A stretch of 14,504 nucleotides of DNA from an uncultured Alphaproteobacteria bacterium (GTDB lineage: Bacteria; Pseudomonadota; Alphaproteobacteria; Caulobacterales; Caulobacteraceae): positions 1 through 14,504 of the forward strand of contig CAIYSH010000444.1 of NCBI GenBank assembly GCA_903928755.1. The letters run 5' to 3'. Under the pieces are notes generated by a model. That model saw only the letters and a list, made by a program, of their open reading frames with translations, was not told the origin of the DNA and did not search any database. A program made the translations under genes and the position numbers. Below, in pieces: positions 1 to 5,758 of the stretch; positions within the stretch are counted from its first letter, which is position 1; every line of letters begins with the position of its first letter.

Positions 1-47
1 CCATATTCGGCGGCGGTCTGTGCGAGGGTCTTGGCAGGTGCGCTCAT
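1..47 (-). CDS. N-terminal fragment of a leftward gene, product unknown
   Basis: An ATG at 47-45 on the minus strand opens a frame with no stop up to the window edge. Only 15 codons are visible (MSAPAKTLAQTAAEY), which is too little to name a family. I see no good Shine-Dalgarno sequence upstream, so this start is uncertain. Its value is positional: it is divergent from the DUF4188 gene at 194, and the spacer between them carries two dyads. It could therefore be a regulator of that gene or a co-regulated partner. That is inference only. Confidence 0.45.
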   Translation of the reverse strand, partial: MSAPAKTLAQTAAEY

Positions 48-95
48 GGAACGGGTTCTAATGGGACTCGGACCTCAGGGCGATAGCTGCAAATT

Positions 96-138
96 GAAAT
101 GCCCATGCATTTCCGTACTGCCGAAATCAGGAATTTCG
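96..138. promoter_or_regulatory. Two tandem inverted repeats, candidate operator
   Basis: Two dyads sit side by side in the spacer between divergent genes. The first (96-113) has perfect 7-bp arms GAAATGC and GCATTTC around CCAT. The second (122-138) has perfect 6-bp arms CGAAAT and ATTTCG around a 5-nt centre. Both contain GAAAT...ATTTC half-sites, and their centres are about 25 bp apart, close to 2.5 helical turns. They end 3 bp upstream of a plausible -35 element at 141. This is the arrangement expected of an operator or activator site, but no specific regulator family can be named from it. Confidence 0.4.
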
Positions 139-140
139 TA

Positions 141-168
141 TTGCCGCCCAGTGTTCCGGGCGTAGATT
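141..168 (+). promoter_or_regulatory. Candidate sigma70-type promoter for the DUF4188 gene
   Basis: TTGCCG at 141-146 and TAGATT at 163-168 are separated by 16 bp, and each matches 4 of 6 consensus bases. Transcription would begin near 175, leaving a leader of about 20 nt with AGGGA (184-188) as the ribosome binding site before ATG 194. A GANTC sequence (GATTC, 165-169) overlaps the -10 element. In Caulobacterales this is the CcrM methylation sequence. The promoter call is by eye and tentative. Confidence 0.35.
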
Positions 169-193
169 CATCGGCTTAGAACCAGGGAACCAC

Positions 194-676
194 ATGTCTG
201 AAATCATCGCCAAACGGGTCTGCGCCGAAATCGAGGGCGATTTTGTGCTCTTTCTGATTGGCATGCGGGTCAACCGGCCCTGGAAATTCTGGAAGTGGGC
301 ACCCGTCGCCACTGCCATGCCGCGCATGCTGATTGAATTGGCCAAGCAGCCGGAACTGGGTCTGCTTCACGCCAGGACGACCTTCGGGTTTCCCAATGTG
401 GTTGTTACCCAGTACTGGCGGAGCTTCGAGCACCTTGAGGCCTATGCAAAGTCCCGGGACGCCGCACATTTACCCGCCTGGCAGGCCTTCAACAAATCCA
501 TCGGGTCCAATGGCGATGTCGGTATCTGGCATGAGACCTACCTGATTGAAAATGGCAGGTACGAGAACGTTTACAATAACATGCCCGCCTTCGGTCTTGG
601 ACGGGCAGGAGCGCTAAGGGATGCTTCCGGAGCACGCAAGGAGGCCCGGGGCCGGGTCGGGGCTGAGAAGCGCTAG
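194..676 (+). CDS. DUF4188 domain protein
   Basis: The 160-residue protein matches the DUF4188 family, small soluble proteins usually placed near dimeric alpha/beta-barrel monooxygenase-like folds. Recognisable family stretches are GDFVLFLIGMRVNRPWKFWKW (about residues 15-35), AMPRMLIELAK (about 42-52), and the TQYWRSFEHLEAYAKSRDAAHLPAW block (about 76-100). The last is typical of ABM-like domains, with aromatic residues lining a pocket. No biochemical role is established for the family that I can state safely. The C-terminal 25 residues are basic, low in hydrophobic residues and probably disordered. ATG 194 is preferred because AGGGA lies 5 nt upstream. The stop codon overlaps the stop of the convergent gene at 673. 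Confidence 0.8.
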   Translation: MSEIIAKRVCAEIEGDFVLFLIGMRVNRPWKFWKWAPVATAMPRMLIELAKQPELGLLHARTTFGFPNVVVTQYWRSFEHLEAYAKSRDAAHLPAWQAFNKSIGSNGDVGIWHETYLIENGRYENVYNNMPAFGLGRAGALRDASGARKEARGRVGAEKR

Positions 677-894
677 GGCAGTTCCTGGCTGAGCATGTCC
701 AGTTCCGTCTGCATCAGGCCCAGAAGCTGTCGTGCAATAGTGTGGTTGGCCTTGGCTTCAGGATCTTCGGGGGCCGTGTCCAGAAGGCCGCCAGCGTGAA
801 GCGCTCTGAAGAGTGTCGTCATGTTATCGACCCGGGTACGGGCGCGACGCAGTCCGAAACTGACCTGGCTTGCCAAATGCACGACTTCACTCAC
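673..894 (-). CDS. Small hypothetical protein (73 aa), GTG start
   Basis: I do not recognise this family. The frame could be extended upstream to 987. The GTG at 894-892 is favoured because GGAGGAG lies 6 nt upstream of it (minus-strand reading of 901-907), the strongest Shine-Dalgarno sequence in this part of the window. The product is 73 residues, mostly helical in character, with a basic middle (FGLRRARTRVDN) and an acidic segment (DTAPEDPEAKA). It has no cysteines, no membrane segment and no signal peptide. The C-terminus (RQLLGLMQTELDMLSQELP) looks amphipathic. Its stop codon interlocks with that of the DUF4188 gene in the four bases CTAG at 673-676. The strong ribosome site makes a real gene more likely than a shadow frame. 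Confidence 0.6.
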   Translation of the reverse strand: MSEVVHLASQVSFGLRRARTRVDNMTTLFRALHAGGLLDTAPEDPEAKANHTIARQLLGLMQTELDMLSQELP

Positions 895-1338
895 ACCAGC
901 CTCCTCCTGTTTCACGGGCCTCTGGCTACCCAGTTTCACCGGGCACCGAATCTGTTTTACCTGCGACAATTTGTAGCATAACCGCACTTACCTTTGCCTG
1001 AAACCCCAATTTGGGGACAGGCGGTATAAACTCTGCGCGGCCATACCTGACGCTGTTTCCCTGGGATTCCGCTGCAGGATCCGTTGTTCGGCATGCCAGG
1101 GCATTGCCGGTGAGGTTACGGTTGATCTGAACGGGTCTGCACGGGTCGGTTGGGGGGACAGACCTGCTGAATGACATTCCGGGTCCACGGAGCTTTGCAG
1201 ACATAAAGGACCGCCTGTTTTCAGGGCTTGGGTGCGCCTGAGAGAACAGGAAGCACCTCGACGATTGCCCGTTCCCGCAATGCCGTCTAGCGTCCCCCCA
1301 AGCTGGCCGACCAGATCGGCTATTAACCGGAGAGACAG
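895..1338. other. Gene-free stretch of 444 bp between divergent genes
   Basis: No reading frame here has credible coding character. The long minus-strand frame that crosses it is mostly opposite the permease. The stretch must hold promoters for the leftward small gene and the rightward permease. Visible structure includes a 13-nt palindrome CCCCAATTTGGGG at 1004-1016 and an imperfect dyad at 1089-1109 (CGGCATGCC / GGCATTGCCG). It also holds a direct repeat of ACGGGTC with a 10-nt period at 1131-1147 and a strong stem-loop at 1214-1250, listed separately. I found no convincing -35/-10 pair. TTGCCC at 1265-1270 with TAGCGT at 1288-1293 (17-bp spacer) is the best and is weak. Confidence 0.6.
1214..1250 (+). 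promoter_or_regulatory. Long stem-loop in the probable permease leader
   Basis: In RNA form 1214-1221 (CCUGUUUU) pairs with 1243-1250 (AGAACAGG) over 8 bp including one G-U. CAGG 1222-1225 pairs with CCUG 1237-1240, and GC 1226-1227 pairs with GC 1234-1235. The loop is UUGGGU, with a 2-nt bulge at 1241-1242 and a single bulged G at 1236. That gives about 14 bp in 37 nt. No U-run follows on either strand, so it is not a classical intrinsic terminator. It lies about 90 nt before the permease start and could be a leader regulatory element or the end of a small RNA. Strand assignment is a guess. Confidence 0.4.
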
Positions 1339-2931
1339 ATGGCGAATGCAGGCGGGGTCGGGGGTATTTTCCGACGTAAAAGCATCGGGCAAATTCAGGC
1401 AGAGCACGAGCACGGCGAACTCAACAGGTCGCTCGGGGCCCTGAACCTGATCCTGCTCGGGATCGGCTGCATCATCGGCACAGGTATTTTCGTCCTGACC
1501 GGTCGTGCTGCGGCCCAGTTTGCCGGCCCGGGCATCATGATCTCCTTCATCATTACCGGCACGCTCTGCGCCTTCGTGGCCCTCTGCTATGCGGAACTGG
1601 CTTCCGCCATTCCGGTTTCGGGATCGGCCTACTCCTATTCCTATGCCTCCATGGGCGAGATTGTTGCCTGGGTCATGGGGATGTTGCTGGTTCTGGAATA
1701 CGGCCTCGCAGCGTCGACCGTGGCGGTTGGCTGGTCGGGCTATCTGGCCAGTCTGCTGAAGGACATGCACATCGTCATTCCACCTGAATTTACTGCAGCG
1801 CCGGGGGTTCTGGTCAAGAACGACGCGGGCCAGGTGATTGCCCATGGCATCATGAACCTTCCAGCCATTGTCGCCATTGCACTGGTTACGGGCCTGCTGG
1901 TCATGGGGGTTTCAGAGTCTGCGACGGTGAATAATATCGTGGTCGCCATCAAGCTGACCGTGGTCATTGCCTTCATCATCATCGGATCTCGCTATGTGAA
2001 TCCCGCCAACTGGCATCCGCTCATTCCGGCCCAGATCCCGCCGCCGCCGGCCGGAACGCCGATGGACATGTTGCATCAGATCGGCCGCGCGCTCTGGGCC
2101 GTGCTGACAGACGACACATCCGCCAAATATGGTGTCGGTGGCGTCATCCATGCTGCAGCCGTCATCTTCTTCGCTTATCTGGGTTTTGAAGCTGTCTCCA
2201 CTGCCGGAGCCGAAAGCCGTAATCCCGCCAAGGACATGCCGATCGGGATTCTTGGCGCACTGGCCATCTGCACTGTCCTCTATATTGCGACCTCGGCCGT
2301 GCTGGTGGGGATTGTGCCCTATGCCTCCCTGGACAATCCCGCGCCGATTGCCACAGCCGTGAACCATATCGGCCTGCCCTGGTTTGCCGTACTGGTGAAG
2401 ATCGGGGCGATTGCCGGTCTGTCTTCGGTCATGCTGGTCCTGCTCTATGGCCAGACCCGCATTTTCTACACCATGAGCCGCGACGGCCTGCTGCCCAAGG
2501 CCCTGTCAGTGGTCCATCCCAAGTTCAAGACTCCCTGGATCAATACCATCATGGTGGGTGTCGCGGCATGTTGTGCTGCGGGATTCATGTCCCTGGACGC
2601 GCTTTCCAACCTGTCCAATGTTGGCTCACTGGCTGCGTTTGCCATTGTCTGTGTGACCGTAATCTATTTGCGGTCGTCGGCACCTGACCTGGTCCGGCCC
2701 TTCCGGACGCCGCTGTTCCCGGTTGTGCCAATTCTGGGCGCGGTCATGTGCCTCATCCTGCTGAAAACCCTCATGGCAGATGATATCACCCGGAATTTCT
2801 TCCTGATCTATCTGGCCATTGGCATTGTGATTTACTTCGCCTTCGGGCGGAACAGCTCCAACCTGGGTCGCGGACTTACCGTGGAGGGGCATGAAGCCTC
2901 GCCCATGGAACTGCCCCACAAGGAAGACTGA
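1339..2931 (+). CDS. APC-family amino acid permease (cationic amino acid transporter type)
   Basis: The 530-residue inner-membrane protein belongs to the amino acid-polyamine-organocation superfamily, in the CAT/YfnA-like branch that moves amino acids with protons. TM1 carries the signature GIGCIIGTGIFVLTG (about residues 41-55), the unwound glycine-rich helix that binds the substrate backbone. The block CYAELASAIPVSGSAYSYSY (about 83-102) is also typical. About 12 hydrophobic segments are visible, with a hydrophilic proline-rich loop (PPPPAGTPMD) in mid-protein before FFAYLGFEAVSTAGAESRNPAKDMP, a conserved family stretch. The start at ATG 1339 is supported by GGAGAG at 1329-1334. The substrate cannot be read from sequence. 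A methionine sulfoxide reductase gene follows after 51 bp, separated by a hairpin. Confidence 0.9.
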   Translation: MANAGGVGGIFRRKSIGQIQAEHEHGELNRSLGALNLILLGIGCIIGTGIFVLTGRAAAQFAGPGIMISFIITGTLCAFVALCYAELASAIPVSGSAYSYSYASMGEIVAWVMGMLLVLEYGLAASTVAVGWSGYLASLLKDMHIVIPPEFTAAPGVLVKNDAGQVIAHGIMNLPAIVAIALVTGLLVMGVSESATVNNIVVAIKLTVVIAFIIIGSRYVNPANWHPLIPAQIPPPPAGTPMDMLHQIGRALWAVLTDDTSAKYGVGGVIHAAAVIFFAYLGFEAVSTAGAESRNPAKDMPIGILGALAICTVLYIATSAVLVGIVPYASLDNPAPIATAVNHIGLPWFAVLVKIGAIAGLSSVMLVLLYGQTRIFYTMSRDGLLPKALSVVHPKFKTPWINTIMVGVAACCAAGFMSLDALSNLSNVGSLAAFAIVCVTVIYLRSSAPDLVRPFRTPLFPVVPILGAVMCLILLKTLMADDITRNFFLIYLAIGIVIYFAFGRNSSNLGRGLTVEGHEASPMELPHKED

Positions 2932-2938
2932 GGTCAGT

Positions 2939-2973
2939 CTCGTCCGGCGCCCGCCAGGTGTTCGCCGGACGAG
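2939..2973 (+). terminator. Perfect 11-bp hairpin between permease and msrC
   Basis: CTCGTCCGGCG (2939-2949) pairs perfectly with CGCCGGACGAG (2963-2973) around a 13-nt loop. This is very stable and begins 8 nt after the permease stop. There is no T-run after it, so it may end transcription inefficiently, protect the upstream mRNA 3' end or act on translation. Its 3' arm contains the first three bases of GAGGG (2971-2975), the only plausible Shine-Dalgarno sequence for the gene at 2983. Folding could therefore restrict access to that site. Confidence 0.55.
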
Positions 2974-2982
2974 GGTCTTCCC

Positions 2983-3492
2983 ATGGCGGAAGCTTTCAAT
3001 GATCTGACCCTGCCTGCAGGCCGTGCTGAGCGGTATGCTGCTGTGGCCGAGGAAATTGCTTCTGTCCTCGACGGAGAGCGCAATCCCGTGGCGCGGATGG
3101 CAACAGTGGCGTCCATGCTGGCGGCCAGTTTTCCGCATTATTTCTGGACGGGATTCTATGTCGTCGACCCGGAGGCGTCAGACCAACTGGTCGTCGGGCC
3201 TTATCAGGGCACCCTTGGCTGTCTGCGGATCGCATTCGGTCGGGGCGTCTGCGGCGCGGCGGCCGCCACAGGCAGGACCCAGATTGTCCCCGACGTTCAT
3301 GCCTTTCCCGGCCATATTGCCTGTGACAGCCGTTCGGCCAGCGAAATCGTGGTGCCCGTCTTTGATCCGGCTGGAAAACTGATGGCGGTTCTTGATGTCG
3401 ACTCCATCGAACCCGCTGCCTTTGACCAGATTGATGGCCATTGGCTGGAGGCGATAATGACTGCGGTGTTTGCCCGATCCACACTTCCATAA
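2983..3492 (+). CDS. msrC: Free methionine-(R)-sulfoxide reductase (GAF domain)
   Basis: The 169-residue cytosolic protein is one GAF domain of the fRMsr type. It reduces free L-methionine-(R)-sulfoxide to methionine, with electrons usually coming from thioredoxin. The family core is clear: YFWTGFYVVD (53-62), VGPYQGTLGCLRIAFGRGVC (71-90), VPDVHAFPGHIACD (102-115) and SEIVVPVFD (120-128). The three redox cysteines are Cys80, Cys90 and Cys114, with the spacing of the E. coli enzyme (84, 94, 118). The length is normal and no key residue is missing. The start at ATG 2983 has only GAGGG about 7 nt upstream, part of which lies in the preceding hairpin. The permease upstream and the glycosyltransferase 24 nt downstream are in the same orientation. 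Confidence 0.93.
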   Translation: MAEAFNDLTLPAGRAERYAAVAEEIASVLDGERNPVARMATVASMLAASFPHYFWTGFYVVDPEASDQLVVGPYQGTLGCLRIAFGRGVCGAAAATGRTQIVPDVHAFPGHIACDSRSASEIVVPVFDPAGKLMAVLDVDSIEPAAFDQIDGHWLEAIMTAVFARSTLP

Positions 3493-3516
3493 CCGGCGGC
3501 CCTTAGCCTTGCCTTG

Positions 3517-4443
3517 ATGAAATCAGACCGGCCCCAGATAAGTATCATCATCCCGACCCAGCGCCGGTTTGTGGGTCTGGAGACGGCCATCAGGTCGGTT
3601 TTCCGCCAGATCAAAACCGATTTTTCCGTGCTTGAAATGGTCGTGGTCGACAATGACCTGTTTCCCTCGGCCCGGGATGTTGTCGAGCGGCTTGGGGGAG
3701 CGGCACCCCTTCTGATCACCTATGTCCATGAACCCACTCCCGGGGTGGCCAGTGCCCGCAATGCGGCGATGGCAGTGGCCCGCGGTGCGTGGATTGCTTT
3801 TCTGGACGACGACGAAGAGGCTGGCCCTGACTGGCTGGCACCTCTCATGGCGGTTCAGGCCATGTTCGAAGCCGATGTCGTGTTCGGACCGGTCCGGGGC
3901 CGGGTCTCCGATCATGTGAGCGCCCACAAGGCATACCTCGAATGGTTTTTTTCCCGGATCGGCCCAGGGGAGGCTGAGGTTCTGGATCGCCATTACGGGT
4001 GTGGCAACAGTCTGATCCGCCGATCAGCCCTGCCTCATCAAACGGCACCGTTTTCGATGGCACGCAACCAGATGGGGGGCGAAGACGATGTGCTGTTTGC
4101 AGAAATGCAGGCGCAGGGAGTCCGTTTTGCCTGGGCGCCTGAAGCCTGGGTCTGGGAGGATCCGCCAGCAGAGCGCTTGACCCTCAGCTATACCCTCTCC
4201 CGCAGTTTCAGCTTCGGGCAAGGCCACGGCGCGGCGGCCTGGGCCGCTTCTGACTGGCCCGCTTTGGCGCGATGGATGATCATCGGTCTGGGGCAAGGGT
4301 GTGTAAACACAGCTCTTGCCGCGGCCCTGGCCCTGGCCGGTTCTCCACAGGCCATTTTCAAGCTGGACCTCGCCGTCCGCGGTTTTGGCAAAACCTTCTG
4401 GTGGTGGCCCTTCCGCAAGGGCTTTTATGGTCAGAGCGTCTGA
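3517..4443 (+). CDS. Family 2 glycosyltransferase (ExoM-like)
   Basis: The 308-residue GT-A fold enzyme transfers a sugar from a nucleotide-sugar donor, probably in polysaccharide or glycolipid synthesis at the inner membrane. Visible motifs are ISIIIPTQRR (8-17), the nucleotide-binding MVVVDND (41-47), EPTPGVASARNAAM (72-85), the metal-binding FLDDDE (95-100, the DXD motif) and GGEDDVLF (187-194), which carries the likely catalytic acid. CGNSLIRRSAL (162-172) is also typical of ExoM-like GT2 proteins. A hydrophobic stretch at about 252-277 may anchor it to the membrane. I chose ATG 3517 over TTG 3514. No ribosome site is obvious, so translation may depend on coupling to msrC, 24 nt upstream. 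Donor and acceptor cannot be inferred, and no other polysaccharide genes are in the window. Confidence 0.88.
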   Translation: MKSDRPQISIIIPTQRRFVGLETAIRSVFRQIKTDFSVLEMVVVDNDLFPSARDVVERLGGAAPLLITYVHEPTPGVASARNAAMAVARGAWIAFLDDDEEAGPDWLAPLMAVQAMFEADVVFGPVRGRVSDHVSAHKAYLEWFFSRIGPGEAEVLDRHYGCGNSLIRRSALPHQTAPFSMARNQMGGEDDVLFAEMQAQGVRFAWAPEAWVWEDPPAERLTLSYTLSRSFSFGQGHGAAAWAASDWPALARWMIIGLGQGCVNTALAAALALAGSPQAIFKLDLAVRGFGKTFWWWPFRKGFYGQSV

Positions 4444-4501
4444 GTCCCGGGCGCAGGGTATGCCTCTGATGAAAAACCCTTCCCAAGCCCGGTCCGGGCG
4501 G

Positions 4502-4531
4502 TTGGCTTCCGCTGCGTCGTGGGATTATGTA
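4502..4531 (+). promoter_or_regulatory. Candidate promoter for the thiolase-reductase operon
   Basis: TTGGCT at 4502-4507 (4 of 6 against TTGACA) is followed after 17 bp by TTATGT at 4525-4530. An inverted repeat GTCGT (4516-4520) / ACGAC (4532-4536) brackets the -10 region. The 135-bp gap after the glycosyltransferase and the distinct codon style of the thiolase both suggest an independent promoter here, but the -10 match is weak. Confidence 0.3.
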
Positions 4532-4542
4532 ACGACCAAAGC

Positions 4543-4558
4543 CGCCGGACGTCCGGCG
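4543..4558. promoter_or_regulatory. 16-bp perfect palindrome in the thiolase leader
   Basis: CGCCGGACGTCCGGCG is a perfect palindrome ending 7 nt before the thiolase Shine-Dalgarno sequence (AAGGGAG, 4566-4572). As DNA it could be a repressor operator downstream of the promoter. As RNA it could fold to a 6-bp stem with an ACGU loop beside the ribosome site. A related GC-rich palindrome, GCCCGGTCCGGGC, lies at 4487-4499. Confidence 0.4.
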
Positions 4559-4578
4559 CCAAACCAAGGGAGCAGACC

Positions 4579-5751
4579 ATGGGTGAAGCTTACATCGTGG
4601 CCGCGGGCCGCACCGCCGGCGGCAAGAAGGGCGGCAAGCTGAAGGATTGGCACCCCGCCGACCTCGCAGCCGTCGTCCTGAATGAACTGGTCGACCGCAC
4701 CGGTGCTGATCCGGCCCTGATCGAAGACGTCATCATGGGCTGCGTCGGCCAGGTGGGCGAACAGGGCATCAATATCGGCCGCAATGCCGTCCTGGCGTCC
4801 AAGCTGCCGGAAAGCGTGCCCGGCACCAGCGTCGACCGTCAGTGCGGATCCTCGCAGCAGGCCCTGCAGTTCGCAGCACAGGCCGTGATGAGCGGCACCA
4901 TGGACATCGTCATCGCCGCTGGCGTTGAGAGCATGTCCCGCGTGCCCATGGGCCTCTCGGCGGCCCTGCCGGCCCAGAACGGTTTCGGCACCTATATGAG
5001 CCCCCGCATCCAGGCGGCCTATCCGAACATCCAGTTCTCGCAGTTCATCGGGGCGGAAATGGTCGCCGAAAAGTATGGCCTGACCAAGGATGAGATCGAC
5101 GAGTACAGCTATCAGAGCCACCAGCGCGCCATTGCTGCCACCCAGGCAGGCGCCTTCAAGAACGAGATCATTGGTCTGGAAGTTACCGACGCCGATGGCA
5201 ATGTTTCGATCCATGCGATTGATGAAGGCATCCGCTTCGACGCCAGCCTCGAAGGCATCAAGGGCGTCAAGCTGCTGCGTGAAAACGGCCGCCTGACCGC
5301 AGCATCATCCAGCCAGATCTGCGATGGGGCCTCGGGCGTCATGGTCGTGTCGGAAAAGGGCCTCAAGGACCTGGGCGTTGAGCCCCTGGCGCGCATCCAT
5401 CACCTGTCCCTGCTGGGCCATGATCCGGTCATCATGCTGGAAGCCCCGATCCCGGCCACTGAGCGCGCCCTGAAGAAGGCGGGCATGAAGATCGACGACA
5501 TCGACCTGTTCGAAGTCAACGAAGCCTTCGGTTCGGTCCCGGTGGCCTTCATGAAGCATCTCGGCGTCGATGCAGCCCGTATCAATGTCAATGGCGGCGC
5601 GATCGCTCTGGGCCACCCCCTCGGCGCGTCGGGCACCAAGCTGATGGCAACCCTGATCAACGGCCTGCAGTCGCGCGGTGGCAAATATGGTCTCCAGACC
5701 ATGTGCGAAGGCGGTGGCATGGCCAACGTCACCATCGTCGAACGCCTCTAG
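4579..5751 (+). CDS. Thiolase (acetyl-CoA C-acyltransferase/acetyltransferase)
   Basis: The 390-residue thiolase catalyses CoA-dependent cleavage of 3-ketoacyl-CoA or the reverse condensation of acetyl-CoA. All catalytic elements are present: nucleophile Cys89 in SVDRQCGSSQQAL, the NEAF motif, His346 in GGAIALGHPLGASGTK and Cys376 in MCEGGGMANV. The GVESMSRVPMGL stretch and the middle section resemble degradative FadA-type thiolases more than PhaA, but chain-length preference is not readable. I chose ATG 4579 because AAGGGAG lies 6 nt upstream. A frame open to 4519 has no such signal. Codons are strongly biased to GCC, GGC, CTG, ATC and AAG, more than in neighbouring genes, which suggests high expression. 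The reductase gene follows 7 nt after the stop, so the two are almost certainly co-transcribed. Confidence 0.93.
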   Translation: MGEAYIVAAGRTAGGKKGGKLKDWHPADLAAVVLNELVDRTGADPALIEDVIMGCVGQVGEQGINIGRNAVLASKLPESVPGTSVDRQCGSSQQALQFAAQAVMSGTMDIVIAAGVESMSRVPMGLSAALPAQNGFGTYMSPRIQAAYPNIQFSQFIGAEMVAEKYGLTKDEIDEYSYQSHQRAIAATQAGAFKNEIIGLEVTDADGNVSIHAIDEGIRFDASLEGIKGVKLLRENGRLTAASSSQICDGASGVMVVSEKGLKDLGVEPLARIHHLSLLGHDPVIMLEAPIPATERALKKAGMKIDDIDLFEVNEAFGSVPVAFMKHLGVDAARINVNGGAIALGHPLGASGTKLMATLINGLQSRGGKYGLQTMCEGGGMANVTIVERL

Positions 5752-5758
5752 AACAGAG

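Noticed and set aside
988..1845. Long minus-strand reading frame of 285 codons
   Set aside because: About two thirds lies opposite the well-supported permease gene and the rest crosses a non-coding stretch. The translation is rich in Arg, His, Gly and Asn with no family likeness, as expected of a shadow frame in GC-rich DNA.
4487..4499. GCCCGGTCCGGGC as a terminator after the glycosyltransferase gene
   Set aside because: The palindrome leaves a one-base centre, so the RNA hairpin would be only about 4 bp, and no T-run follows. Kept only as a minor palindrome.
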